Shown one piece after another: positions 1-8,592 of a stretch of DNA of 32,172 bases (position 1 is its first letter; every line of letters starts with the position of its first letter). This DNA is from Acidimicrobiaceae bacterium (GTDB lineage: Bacteria; Actinomycetota; Acidimicrobiia; Acidimicrobiales; Acidimicrobiaceae): the NCBI GenBank assembly GCA_013044475.1, contig JABEUM010000180.1:1-32172 (forward strand). Direction: 5' to 3'. The notes under the pieces were generated by a model. It did not search any database. It saw nothing but the letters and a program-made list of their open reading frames with translations, and was not told the origin of the DNA. Both the position numbers and the translations under genes were made by a program.

Positions 1-2699
1 ACAATGTCCGCTTCGGTAGCATTCGGGGATAGGAGCAGCCGAAGCTTTTCTTCCTGCCGACGAACAAATGAGATCGCTTCGGGGGTAGCTGTGGCTCCAC
101 CCTCTGCAACTTGCTCATCGGCTATGAAAAGTTCACGGTAGAAGGTGCCGACAAAGCGAGAAATTTCTGCTTCGGCTTGGGTTAGTATCAGAGCAAGCGC
201 CCGGTGCTCCTCAGCCACAAAGGGGTCAATATCTTCACCTGCCCCTTCCTGGTCGCGGAAAAATGAGGCCAGTCGCCACCAATCATCAGAACTGGATTTC
301 CTCGCCTTAATCTGGTACATAGCAAAGTCAGCCATTCGCAGCAGAGCGTCTATATCCTGCGCATCCTGAGGATAAAGAGTCACGCCCATACTCATACCAA
401 CCTTGACGATTCGACCATCACCTAGGTCGAAAGGAAGTTCAATCGCCCGATTTAGATGACTGAAGATAGCCTCTAGCTGCTCTCTTATCTGGAGTTCATC
501 CAGGTCTTCGACGACAAGTACGAACTCGTCTCCGCCCAATCGAGCCAACAGATCCGTGTTCCTAAGGAGGTCCCGGAACCTATTCGCTAGCTGTCGCAGT
601 AAGTCGTCTCCAACCTCGTGTCCAAAGCGATCGTTTACTGACTTGAAATCGTCCAGGTCTATCAGTCCCACCGCTAGCGTGGAGGCCCTTCGCTTGCTAC
701 GCGCAATGGCTAGCTTCAAATTATCTTCCAGCAGTCGCCTGTTCGGAAGGTCCGTAAGGGCGTCGAAGAGTGCCTGCCTCTCGAGCTCCTCCGTCAGGTG
801 ATGCCGGTCGGTCACATCGACGATAGTCCAAACCACAATGTGGTGCTCTGAGTCGTCCTCTTCGAGTAGTCGCCCGTGGATATCAACGTACTTCATCCCT
901 CCATCCCTCGAAAGGACCCGAAGATCCGACAGTGAGCCGGTACGATTGCGAAACACTTCGTCCGCCAAAGCACCCATTCGTCCGTACTCGACATTGTCGG
1001 GATATACGAACTTAGAAACCTTGCCCACAACTTCGTCAATGCTGGAGTAGCCCAATATGTCGAGAAAAGCCTGGTTAACTTCGACATATGTCCGCTCTGG
1101 ATATTGGACCATTCCAATTGCGACTACCGTGCTAGAAAGGAGCGCCTTTCGCATGTTGCTGAGGTCCAAGATCTTCGCTTCATCCTTGTGACGCTCTCCT
1201 ACGTCGACATGGGTCCAAATGATTCTTCGGTAACCATCACCCTGGTCGAGATACTCACCAGACATGTCCATCCAGCCAGTAGTTCCATCAACCCTCCGAT
1301 ACGGAAGACTCTTCAGTACTCCCCTATCTCCCTGAAACACCGACTCAGAGAAACTTGCCACCAAGTAGCGAGTAGCGTCATCAGGAAAAAACTCGCCACT
1401 GAAGTGGCCCTGCAGCTCCGAGACCTCCGTTGCACCAAAGATCTCCAGCGCCTTATCATTGACGTATTCAACTTGGCGCTCTGGGTATCTAATAATGCTA
1501 AGCCCAACCGTCATGCCATCCAATAGGGCCTGATTGAAGATATTGGTCTTCTCGAGCTCGATCTCTAGCTCTTTTCGCTTGGTAGTATCTCGCATCGATC
1601 CGATGAAATGGGTTACCATACCTTTGGCACCTACCAGAGGAGTGATAGCTAATGAGTTCCAGAAAGGAACTCCGTCTTTACGGTAGTTCAGGATCTCAAA
1701 GTTTCCCGGCTCAGCTGCGTCTAAAGCTGCCCTCATCTTCATTCTGGTTTCGGGATCACTACCTTCTCCCTGAAGAATATTGAGGCTTCTCCCTAGTACG
1801 TCGTCATTCTCGTAGCCAGTGATTTGGGTAAAGGCTCCATTCACGAAGATTACAACTCCATGATCGTCAGAGACGCAAACACCTTCGCTCAGAATCTCCA
1901 ATGCTTGCCCAAGCAGCTCGACACGATCGATGGTCGACATCCAGCCGAGCCCGAAAGACAAGTCATCAGCTAGCTCAACAAGTAGATCTTGTAGTTCAGG
2001 ATCGAAGGCGTCCTCCGAGTCGACATAGAGAGCCAGTACCGCATAGATGCTTGATGATTTATAAATCGGCAGTACTGAATTGTATTTCAGCCCAAACTGA
2101 CTTGCTCGGGCCTTCCAAGGAGCCAAGATCCCGTTCTCTTCGTAGTCGACCGCGAAGATTGCCTGCTTAGCGCGCCAGCAACGGCCGACACTACCCATTC
2201 CACCCGGCAGAGACTGGTCAATCGAAACCTCCAGGCCATCAAGATATCCCACTGCCGGGCCGGCAGAAGCCACAAAGTCAAATCGACCGCTTTCGTTTGG
2301 AACGCCTATCCAAGCCAGAGCCAGGTTTCCCTCTCGTGCTGCGAGACTGCAGATCGATGAAAAAAGCTCATCCTCGTCCCTGGCTTGAAAGATTAGGCGG
2401 CTCGCTTCAGCCCGCAAAGAGTTGAAAAGCAATAATCGTCGTATGTGTTCTACGTGAAGGGCCAACTGCTCGTTTTGACTTTTGCGAACTTGGCCCAACA
2501 AATAGATCGAGATCCCGAGCAATGAGACCAGCAAGGCCAAAAAAATAGTTTCAATAAACCTGTCGCCCTGGGCGAAGTAGAACACGCCCACCGCGATGGC
2601 AGCACAGCCGATGACCGCAGTAGCAGAAGTAAGGGTCTTTACTCGGACGCCAAACTTCCGAGTTGCGAGCTTGCCATCACGGCTTTTCCCATCTAGCAT
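1..2699 (-). CDS. Membrane-anchored GAF/PAS/GGDEF diguanylate cyclase, 3' end outside window
   Basis: Makes the second messenger cyclic di-GMP from two GTP. I read an uninterrupted frame from ATG at 2699 to the window edge (899 codons, no stop, so the C-terminus is missing). Order: two membrane segments (about residues 22-62), a GAF-like region (80-250), three PAS domains (about 262-385, 386-505, 515-630, each with an N-A/K-F/L-x-x-I/F-x-G core), then GGDEF (about 640-795). The active site is intact: LDDFKSVND for metal and GTP, and GGDEF at 722-726. The product-inhibition I-site RNTD (713-716) sits the canonical five residues before it. After GGDEF comes a helical segment (about 815-899) with FVGTFYREL and RRQEEKLRLLLSP patterns, resembling a protoglobin-like heme sensor rather than an EAL domain. 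GAGGA lies just before the ATG. Catalysis is secure; the signals sensed and the C-terminal assignment are inference. Confidence 0.92.
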   Translation of the reverse strand, partial: MLDGKSRDGKLATRKFGVRVKTLTSATAVIGCAAIAVGVFYFAQGDRFIETIFLALLVSLLGISIYLLGQVRKSQNEQLALHVEHIRRLLLFNSLRAEASRLIFQARDEDELFSSICSLAAREGNLALAWIGVPNESGRFDFVASAGPAVGYLDGLEVSIDQSLPGGMGSVGRCWRAKQAIFAVDYEENGILAPWKARASQFGLKYNSVLPIYKSSSIYAVLALYVDSEDAFDPELQDLLVELADDLSFGLGWMSTIDRVELLGQALEILSEGVCVSDDHGVVIFVNGAFTQITGYENDDVLGRSLNILQGEGSDPETRMKMRAALDAAEPGNFEILNYRKDGVPFWNSLAITPLVGAKGMVTHFIGSMRDTTKRKELEIELEKTNIFNQALLDGMTVGLSIIRYPERQVEYVNDKALEIFGATEVSELQGHFSGEFFPDDATRYLVASFSESVFQGDRGVLKSLPYRRVDGTTGWMDMSGEYLDQGDGYRRIIWTHVDVGERHKDEAKILDLSNMRKALLSSTVVAIGMVQYPERTYVEVNQAFLDILGYSSIDEVVGKVSKFVYPDNVEYGRMGALADEVFRNRTGSLSDLRVLSRDGGMKYVDIHGRLLEEDDSEHHIVVWTIVDVTDRHHLTEELERQALFDALTDLPNRRLLEDNLKLAIARSKRRASTLAVGLIDLDDFKSVNDRFGHEVGDDLLRQLANRFRDLLRNTDLLARLGGDEFVLVVEDLDELQIREQLEAIFSHLNRAIELPFDLGDGRIVKVGMSMGVTLYPQDAQDIDALLRMADFAMYQIKARKSSSDDWWRLASFFRDQEGAGEDIDPFVAEEHRALALILTQAEAEISRFVGTFYRELFIADEQVAEGGATATPEAISFVRRQEEKLRLLLSPNATEADI

Positions 2700-3645
2700 G
2701 CATCCTCAATTAACCGAACCTAGGAAGCTAGCCTCCATCAGCTCACCTGTTGGAATATCCAACCTATTGGAATCAAACGCCGCCTATATGACTATTCCAA
2801 GTTAAATAGCTATCGACAAATACTCCAATATGGTTGAGACCTTATAGGTTAGGTAGCATCCAAAAAAATGAATGGGACACCATCCAGACGCGTCTATCCA
2901 ACGACCGTTGAAGGACTTCCTTATTTTTATTACCACAATTTAAGCAGAAAAGCAGGCTCAAAATAACAACAACAGCAATGCGAGCATTGACCGGAAGAAT
3001 GATGACTCCCTTTGATCCCTCTTGTACGAAGGTTTCCAGTCAATAATCACGAATGCCCAGCCAGAGACAATGCAAATATTGGCAATTAAACCTCACCTAG
3101 AGCCGTCGGCCCTGGCCGAGCCACAACCTACGGCCACCAGCGCCCTCCGACGAGAGCATTTCGGTTTGACGGCAGAGATATTTCTCCCTGTCCATTGGGC
3201 AATTCTGTAAGACCCCTTTCCTTCTTTGCGATTGGCCCGACCTAATTGATAATTTAAGAGTTATATCTCGAAACTCAAAAAGGCCTCAATAAGGATCGTT
3301 ATAAGTTCATCTCCCGGCGAGGCTCCTCCTGGAACCCAGGGTATTTTTTGACTTGAAGGCCAAAAGCACTTGTGGTTGATCGGGCGCTAGCAGAAGAACA
3401 TTTTGGAAAGGAGATCGAGTAGTCGCAAGTTGAGATGCAAGCGTTGAAAGCCATGGCGCCGTAGCTCGACAATTTACGCTAGAACGCCTCCATGGTCTAA
3501 GGCCAGGCATCCGGCAGGTTCTGCTGTTTCTTCGCCACAAGGGCTGAACTTGATTCCAACAACTCGGTCGCCCTTCGGTACTATTACTCATAGCTGTCGA
3601 ATTAGCGCAAAAATGACACCTTCTCAACACCATCTTTGATCCTGA
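2700..3645. other. Gene-poor AT-rich spacer
   Basis: No convincing gene is visible between the GGDEF gene and the Fur-family gene. Short open frames exist on both strands (for example 3307-3633 minus, 108 codons), but they lack Shine-Dalgarno sites and recognisable motifs and are biased in composition. 2810-3000 and 3200-3310 are AT-rich and presumably hold the promoter of the leftward GGDEF gene. A 14-bp palindrome, ATCCTGATCAGGAT, at 3639-3652 overlaps the stop codon of the Fur-family gene; it lacks a U-tract. Confidence 0.5.
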
Positions 3646-4110
3646 TCAGGATGTCGAGGAGACCTCACCTTCAACGAGATCCCGCTCACTCAGGCACCCA
3701 AAACAGGTCCCAAAGATGTCCACCTGATGATATACGACCGCTCCCGGAAGGGTAAGAGACCTAAGTGCAACCTCTTCGGGCGCATCATCCGAAACCTCTA
3801 AGGGGAAGGTCAGTCCGCAGTTCATGCAGCGATAGTGGTGATGATGTGGTGCGAAAGGCGGAAGAAGTTCATACACGACATCACCCGATATCGAGGAAAG
3901 AGACTGGATGATACCAACCGAAACAAAAAGCTCGATCGTGCGGTAAAGGGTCGGAGGGTGCATCCCGAAATGCTTTAGGTTGCCAAGCAATTCGCTGCGA
4001 GATAGTGGAGAATCCACCCGTCCGAGGAGCCGGAAAACTTCGAGCCTTTCCTTAGTAATCCTGAGCCGGTTCCGCTTCAGGACGTCGGCAAATACCGCTT
4101 CGCGATTCAT
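3646..4110 (-). CDS. Fur-family metal-responsive transcriptional regulator
   Basis: A DNA-binding repressor of the Fur superfamily (Fur, Zur, Nur or PerR type), 154 residues, the usual length. The N-terminal winged helix (about 1-85) includes the recognition-helix pattern HPPTLYRTIELF. The dimerisation half carries the metal-site histidine run PHHHHYRC and two cysteine pairs, CMNC (about 95-98) and CFGC (about 137-140), the structural zinc site of the family. The ATG overlaps the last codon and stop of the upstream permease gene by four bases (ATGA), so the two are translationally coupled. Because the partner looks like a nickel/cobalt-type permease, a nickel or zinc sensor is more likely than an iron sensor, but the sequence alone does not fix the metal. 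It may bind the tandem boxes at 5053-5093. Confidence 0.9.
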   Translation of the reverse strand: MNREAVFADVLKRNRLRITKERLEVFRLLGRVDSPLSRSELLGNLKHFGMHPPTLYRTIELFVSVGIIQSLSSISGDVVYELLPPFAPHHHHYRCMNCGLTFPLEVSDDAPEEVALRSLTLPGAVVYHQVDIFGTCFGCLSERDLVEGEVSSTS

Positions 4111-5027
4111 TTGAAATCCTCGGAGATCTGGTCCTCCAAAGTCGTGCTCCTCGGCTCTTTGGATCGCTTCAGGGCTTTAGTTGTTGAAACCAGAGTCCCG
4201 AACCCCACAAGAACGACGGTCACTATCACCAATAACTGTGCGATCCCAAGGCGTGCCAGGTTATGAACCTTAATCCCGGTGCTAATCCCAATACCCATCA
4301 CGGCCGGAAAGGCGAGTCCGACGATTCCCACGATGACGAACGCTACCCCGCCAACCAGCAGGGTACGCCCTGCGGTCACCAAAGAGACGCTCCTAATGTC
4401 TTTTGGACTTAGCGAATTACGTCTCGCAATATATCCAAAAAGTGCACCAGCGAGAACTTGGATCAGCGTCGTTCCTAGCCCAAATGCAGCTCCGGGAACC
4501 CATCCCAACGAAGCGGAAGGCATCGCCGGAGACAGGACACTGTAGATAATCAGCGCGAATGCGCCGAAACCCCAGCCGGCTATGAAACCGTGGAGCGCCG
4601 GCATCCAGGCCTTCGGATCAGATAGTTTGTCCTCCTCGGTGATCTCCTTCAAGTGATGAGAAGGTGATAGAAGGTGCCAATGGTTGCCCCGAAACAAGTA
4701 CATCGAAGCTAGGACCATAGCTAGGCCAACGACAATGTAGATAGCCAAGTTCAGCCAAGGTATATCGGTAAGTATTCTGGTTAGCGAGAAATACGCCAGT
4801 TCCGATGCAATTGCTCGTTGAAGAGTGAAGGCGAGCGAGAAGGTAAGGCCGGAAACGAGCCCCCTCCTGCTCGAGTAGCTACCTATCGAATAGCTGAAGG
4901 TTATGGGCCAAGTGTGCTCGTCTGGTGTTACTCCGTGAACCATCCCCAGCACAAATGCCAAGAGCACAGCAGCCCCTACCGAGAAACTCCCGTGCGGACT
5001 CCAGAGACTCAAAGTAGCTATCATCAT
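4107..5027 (-). CDS. NicO/UreH-like membrane transporter, probable nickel/cobalt or other metal permease
   Basis: A polytopic inner-membrane protein of 306 residues with about seven to eight hydrophobic helices. Near the N-terminus it has LGMVHGVTPDEHTWP, resembling the histidine/aspartate signature of NicO, RcnA and UreH-type metal transporters (G-x-x-H-x-x-x-P-D-x-H). A second polar cluster, HGFIAGWGFGAFAL, precedes another helix pair, as in the two-repeat TauE/NicO fold. It starts at ATG 5027 and overlaps the downstream Fur-family gene by four bases, so the pair is one operon. Two tandem 17-bp inverted elements lie 26-66 bp upstream, suggesting metal-dependent repression. Export or import cannot be told apart here, and a non-metal substrate (the TauE/SafE relatives) remains possible. 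Confidence 0.72.
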   Translation of the reverse strand: MMIATLSLWSPHGSFSVGAAVLLAFVLGMVHGVTPDEHTWPITFSYSIGSYSSRRGLVSGLTFSLAFTLQRAIASELAYFSLTRILTDIPWLNLAIYIVVGLAMVLASMYLFRGNHWHLLSPSHHLKEITEEDKLSDPKAWMPALHGFIAGWGFGAFALIIYSVLSPAMPSASLGWVPGAAFGLGTTLIQVLAGALFGYIARRNSLSPKDIRSVSLVTAGRTLLVGGVAFVIVGIVGLAFPAVMGIGISTGIKVHNLARLGIAQLLVIVTVVLVGFGTLVSTTKALKRSKEPRSTTLEDQISEDFK

Positions 5028-5052
5028 TTTAGCGCCCTACTAGCCACTCGTA

Positions 5053-5069
5053 TTAGAACTAATTTCTAA
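5053..5069. promoter_or_regulatory. Candidate Fur-family operator, box 1
   Basis: A 17-bp imperfect palindrome, TTAGAA-N5-TTCTAA, lying 26 bp upstream of the permease start. Its layout matches box 2, 24 bp further upstream. Placement before a Fur-regulator operon and its dyad symmetry make an autoregulatory operator likely; no binding data. Confidence 0.5.
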
Positions 5070-5076
5070 CAGCTTA

Positions 5077-5093
5077 TTAGTAATTTGTTCTAA
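5077..5093. promoter_or_regulatory. Candidate Fur-family operator, box 2
   Basis: A second 17-bp element, TTAGTAATTTGTTCTAA, sharing the TTAG-N9-CTAA frame with box 1. Start-to-start spacing is 24 bp. The distal half GTTCTAA is the exact reverse complement of TTAGAAC in box 1, so the two boxes also pair as a larger dyad. Confidence 0.45.
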
Positions 5094-5094
5094 C

Positions 5095-5639
5095 AAAGCG
5101 CGATCCTCTAAATTCCCAAGTCGTCGTAGAGTCGAAGTAGCCGCTGTCGATCAGAACTTCTTCATCCAAAGGACACTTCACCAAGCCAAATAAAGACTTC
5201 ATTCCTTTACAAGTAGAGGTCACGGGCCGTCTTTAACATCCGCAACGGCAACAGTTCGCTTCCCGTCACCTATCCAACGGGTCCCAACGGGGCGAGCACA
5301 AAGCAACCGAGCGCCACTTGCCTTAGCCGACCCAATTCCATCCTTTCTTTCAAGCAAAGCCGTGGATGCTCGTCAGCGAAATGGGTCGTGGGGTGAAAGT
5401 CCCCGGATTTAACCGTGCGGAGGATGCAGTCTCCCTCTTCAGTTGGCATTGAGCTAACTAGAGCGGCAAGTTACATTTAGAAACCTGGAATATTGTAGTA
5501 ATTACTACAGTTCTAGTCAGTGTCTGCTTAGTCAAGGCATTCACCGTCTCGGTAATTCAACCAAACGCTTGGAGGTCTGACAAATGTCTATCTATGGTCG
5601 AATTGGGCTATTTGCACGCAGGTATCGGGTGACAAAGTA
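5095..5639. other. Intergenic region between divergent metal and drug-response operons
   Basis: No gene seen. It should hold the promoters of the leftward permease operon and the rightward MarR operon. A structured-looking stretch at about 5345-5475 contains GGGGTGAAAGTCCCC (5390-5404), a stem-loop reminiscent of group II intron domain I, but no intron-encoded protein or domain V is present. The 5494-5509 palindrome is listed separately. Confidence 0.4.
5494..5509. promoter_or_regulatory. Perfect 16-bp palindrome, candidate MarR operator
   Basis: TGTAGTAATTACTACA is a perfect dyad 131 bp upstream of the MarR-family start codon. MarR-family dimers typically bind AT-rich palindromes of 16-20 bp at their own promoters. 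I saw no other copy in the window, including upstream of the second MarR gene. Confidence 0.55.
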
Positions 5640-6167
5640 GTGAAATCTAGCACTCTGGAAAATACGCCAATCCTCGAGGAGGACTCCAACGAGCCCGACG
5701 CTAGCCATCTGCTCGAAGGAGGCATCGGCTTTCGACTTTCGAGGATTACTCGAAACCTCAGACATACCTGGTCCTGTCGACTAAAGCCTCTTGGGATCTC
5801 CCCTCCACAGGCAGCAATCATTCGAGGTCTCTCTAACTTTTCGGAAATCTCACTTCGCGAATTAGCCCGCCTGCTAGGAGCCGATCCAATGAATGTAAAG
5901 AGGTGTGTAGATGATCTTGAAAGTCTCCAGTTGGTCAAGAGCGGAACGAACGAGGATGACAAGCGACAGCGCATTCTCACCCTAACCAAATGCGGACAAG
6001 GCCTCGCCGACAAGATTAACCAGCTAGCGAAGGTGCAGGAGCAGTGGCTGCGAACCGCAATTCCTTCCGACGATCTTACGCCGTTTTTAGATGCGCTCAA
6101 ATCTCTCGAGGTACTGCTAGCCATATCAAGCAGTACCAAAGTCGATAATTCTGCTGGCCAAATATAA
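5640..6167 (+). CDS. MarR-family transcriptional regulator
   Basis: A winged-helix repressor of 175 residues. An N-terminal dimerisation helix (about 28-55) is followed by the DNA-binding helices FSEISLRELARLLGADPMNVKRCVDDLE (about 68-95, key S-x-x-E-L-A-x-x-L core). The wing has the family's D-D-K-R-Q-R pattern (about 106-111) and L-T-x-x-G before the long C-terminal helix. The start is GTG at 5640; the ribosome site is weak. It heads a same-strand run with a SAM methyltransferase and an MFS exporter, the classic arrangement in which a small ligand relieves MarR repression of an efflux pump. The perfect palindrome at 5494-5509 is the likely operator. The ligand is unknown. Confidence 0.88.
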   Translation: MKSSTLENTPILEEDSNEPDASHLLEGGIGFRLSRITRNLRHTWSCRLKPLGISPPQAAIIRGLSNFSEISLRELARLLGADPMNVKRCVDDLESLQLVKSGTNEDDKRQRILTLTKCGQGLADKINQLAKVQEQWLRTAIPSDDLTPFLDALKSLEVLLAISSSTKVDNSAGQI

Positions 6168-6195
6168 ATCAATTGAACTAGATAGGTGCTGAAAG

Positions 6196-6861
6196 TTGAC
6201 CTCGATAAGCAATAAGAAAAACGGAATAGAGACCTCACCCACATTACCTTCGCGCTTAGAACCGACACGATCTCCCATGATCAATGGCTCCCGTTGGGAC
6301 CAAAGATACAGTCAGGAAGCTTGGTCGGAAATTCCCGACCCAGAGCTAGTCGACCTAGCAAAAGCGTTGAAAGCCGGTAAAGCCCTAGACCTTGGATGCG
6401 GGACAGGACGAAATGCATTGTGGCTAGCAAGCAAGGGATGGTCGGTTACCGGGGTCGATTCCTCTTACGTTGGCCTCTCCCAAGCGAGGGCGAGAGCGAG
6501 GCGGCTTAACCTGAGTTTGGAACTGCTTCACTACGATCTGACTGAATACATCCCGTCGACGGGGCAGTACCAGTTGGTAATCATTGCAAACCTCCATTTT
6601 GCCGAACCAATGAGAACGAAACTCTTCGAGATAGCAAAGTCATCCCTAGCGACTGGCGGTTACATCTATTTCCTCGGCCGGCACAAGGACTCAGTCGGTC
6701 ATCGGGGACCGTCCGATCCAGATCTACTCTTCACCGAAAAAGAACTCCGAGACAGGCTAGCTGGATTGGAAATCGTATCCATATCCAAAGTCGATCGCAA
6801 TTCCGCCCCAGAGCGTCCGGCTTCGACGAACGTCATCGGTTGGGCCAAATGCATTGGTTGA
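6196..6861 (+). CDS. Class I SAM-dependent methyltransferase (TehB/UbiE-like)
   Basis: A Rossmann-fold methyltransferase of 221 residues, substrate unknown. SAM-binding motif I is ALDLGCGTGRNALWLA (about 63-78), with the acidic residue of motif II in VTGVDSS. The domain proper begins at WDQRYSQEAW, as in TehB-like and thiopurine-like enzymes. The longest frame starts at TTG 6196, 28 bases after the MarR stop; an ATG at 6277 (residue 28) fits the usual domain start better, since the first 27 residues are low-complexity. Placed between a MarR regulator and an MFS exporter, it may chemically modify the same toxic compound the pump exports. That functional link is inference. Confidence 0.85.
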   Translation: MTSISNKKNGIETSPTLPSRLEPTRSPMINGSRWDQRYSQEAWSEIPDPELVDLAKALKAGKALDLGCGTGRNALWLASKGWSVTGVDSSYVGLSQARARARRLNLSLELLHYDLTEYIPSTGQYQLVIIANLHFAEPMRTKLFEIAKSSLATGGYIYFLGRHKDSVGHRGPSDPDLLFTEKELRDRLAGLEIVSISKVDRNSAPERPASTNVIGWAKCIG

Positions 6862-6956
6862 AGCGGGCAAACTGATCGAAAAAACATACACACCAAAAAA
6901 GAGACTGGGTTACAAGCTCGAGACCAAAAGAATCATCGATTCAAAAGGAACAAAAA

Positions 6957-8462
6957 ATGCCGACTGAAGCCAAGAGAACAGATCAGAACAAAAAACTCGC
7001 CCTGGTGGTGATAGCCGCCGCCCAATTGATGGTGATGTTAGACCTCACAATAGTCAACATTGCCCTTCCATCGATTCAGCGAGAGTTGGGCTTCTCAACC
7101 ACGAACCTTGCTTGGGTTATCGACGCCTACGTGCTGACATTTGGGGGCCTTCTTCTTCTCGGAGGGAGAACCGGGGATCTCTTTGGTCGGAAGAGGATGT
7201 TTATCGTTGGAATCGCCTTATTCACCGCCTCGTCACTCGTTGGCGGACTAGCAACCGACCAAGGCTGGCTCATTGTAGCGAGGACTATTCAGGGAATCGG
7301 GGCAGCTATCGCTTCTCCAACCGCCCTTTCGTTGATCACAGCGACCTTCGACGACGGTACTCGAAGGCACAAAGCGATGGCGGTTTACGCGGGGATGTCG
7401 GCCGCAGGTGGAGCGCTGGGACTCTTGCTGGGCGGCGTCCTGGTCGACTTCTTCTCCTGGAGGTGGGTACTTTTTGTAAATGTTCCGATAGGCACCCTGC
7501 TGCTGCTTCTATCGCCTAAGGCACTTAGGGAAACTCCAACGGCAAATGACAGGCTGGACTTGCCTGGAGCGGTATCGGCCTCTGTCGGAATGGCCCTCCT
7601 CGTCTACGGCCTAATCCGAGTGCCCAGTTCGGGATGGACGAATCCAACGACCCTTGGCGTATTCCTCTCCGCACTCGTCGTATTGATTGGATTCGTTATT
7701 GTAGAAGCCAAGACCGACAGACCACTACTTCCCTTGGAGTTTTTGGCAAATAGAAACAGGAGCGGTGGATATCTCGTCATGCTCCTGTTAGGAGGAGCAA
7801 TGCTTTCTCTACTGTTCTTCCTGACTCAGTTTCTGCAAGACATCCTCCATTACAGCCCGATTGACGCTGGATTCGCTTATTTACCGCTACCCATGATGGT
7901 CGCTTCTAGCAGCATCATCGTCTCGCGCCAAGTTAGGCGATTTGGAACGAGGCCATTTTTGACAATCGGCCCGCTATTCGTTGCGGTCGGCCTCTTTTGG
8001 GCCTCATACATAACCGTCAACTCTTCCTATCCGGCGATATTCGGGCCGCTAGTGACGGTCGGACTCGGTATGGGGCTGACCTTCGTAACACTAACTCTTA
8101 ACGCAGTCTCCGCAGTAGCCCCCCGCGAATCCGGGCTAGCAAGTGCACTATTGAATACGTCGCAACAGATCGGGGGATCGCTTGGACTCGCCGCACTTGT
8201 TACCCTGATGGCAACGAGCACGGCCAACTCTATGAAAAGCGCCCAAGTCCTGATCAAAGCGGCGAGCAAAGCGGATCCGAGCGCTACGACAAGCGCATTA
8301 GCCAACCGTTTAGCCCTAAATGCATCGGTACACGGGTATCAGGTTGCGTTTAAGGCAGGGTCGATATTTGCCCTCGTAGCCTTTGTGGTTGCAGCATCAG
8401 TAATCAGATCCGCCACGAAACCAGCTTCGCATGCTGATATCCTGCTAGCGGAGGTCAAATAG
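6957..8462 (+). CDS. MFS drug exporter, DHA2 (EmrB/QacA) family, 14 transmembrane helices
   Basis: A proton-driven multidrug exporter of 501 residues in the cytoplasmic membrane. Helix 1 has the DHA2 signature LDLTIVNIALPSI (about 28-40). Motif A appears as GGRTGDLFGRKR (about 68-79). The antiporter motif C region is GGALGLLLGGVLVDFFSWRW (about 148-167), followed by VLFVNVPIG. About fourteen hydrophobic segments are spread over the length, as expected. A good ribosome site (AAAAGGAA) precedes the ATG. It ends the MarR-methyltransferase-MFS run, so it is probably derepressed by the MarR ligand. The substrate cannot be read from the sequence. Confidence 0.93.
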   Translation: MPTEAKRTDQNKKLALVVIAAAQLMVMLDLTIVNIALPSIQRELGFSTTNLAWVIDAYVLTFGGLLLLGGRTGDLFGRKRMFIVGIALFTASSLVGGLATDQGWLIVARTIQGIGAAIASPTALSLITATFDDGTRRHKAMAVYAGMSAAGGALGLLLGGVLVDFFSWRWVLFVNVPIGTLLLLLSPKALRETPTANDRLDLPGAVSASVGMALLVYGLIRVPSSGWTNPTTLGVFLSALVVLIGFVIVEAKTDRPLLPLEFLANRNRSGGYLVMLLLGGAMLSLLFFLTQFLQDILHYSPIDAGFAYLPLPMMVASSSIIVSRQVRRFGTRPFLTIGPLFVAVGLFWASYITVNSSYPAIFGPLVTVGLGMGLTFVTLTLNAVSAVAPRESGLASALLNTSQQIGGSLGLAALVTLMATSTANSMKSAQVLIKAASKADPSATTSALANRLALNASVHGYQVAFKAGSIFALVAFVVAASVIRSATKPASHADILLAEVK

Positions 8463-8592
8463 CAGAGGTACCCGAAGATCCAGTTCGCTCGGCACCTTTC
8501 TTCACGTCCGCAACAAACGAAGAAAATGTCTAAACTCATCCGGTGTCCCAGGGGCAGCTTTGGGAAAAAACTAAATCTGGAAGGACATATCC

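Noticed and set aside
3307-3633. A 108-codon minus-strand frame downstream of the Fur-family gene.
   Set aside because: Composition and lack of motifs or ribosome site suggest chance; no homologous family recognised.
5409-5420. Shared word TTAACCGTGCG at 5409 and 24112 suggesting a dispersed repeat.
   Set aside because: Flanks do not align, and many 11-base matches are expected by chance in a 32-kb window.
5385-5425. GGTGAAAGTCC resembling part of a cobalamin riboswitch.
   Set aside because: No B12 box and no GCCACTG core; the nearby genes are not B12-related.
5588-6268. A 226-codon minus-strand frame antisense to the MarR gene.
   Set aside because: It is Ser/Arg-rich with no ribosome site and lies opposite a clear MarR protein.
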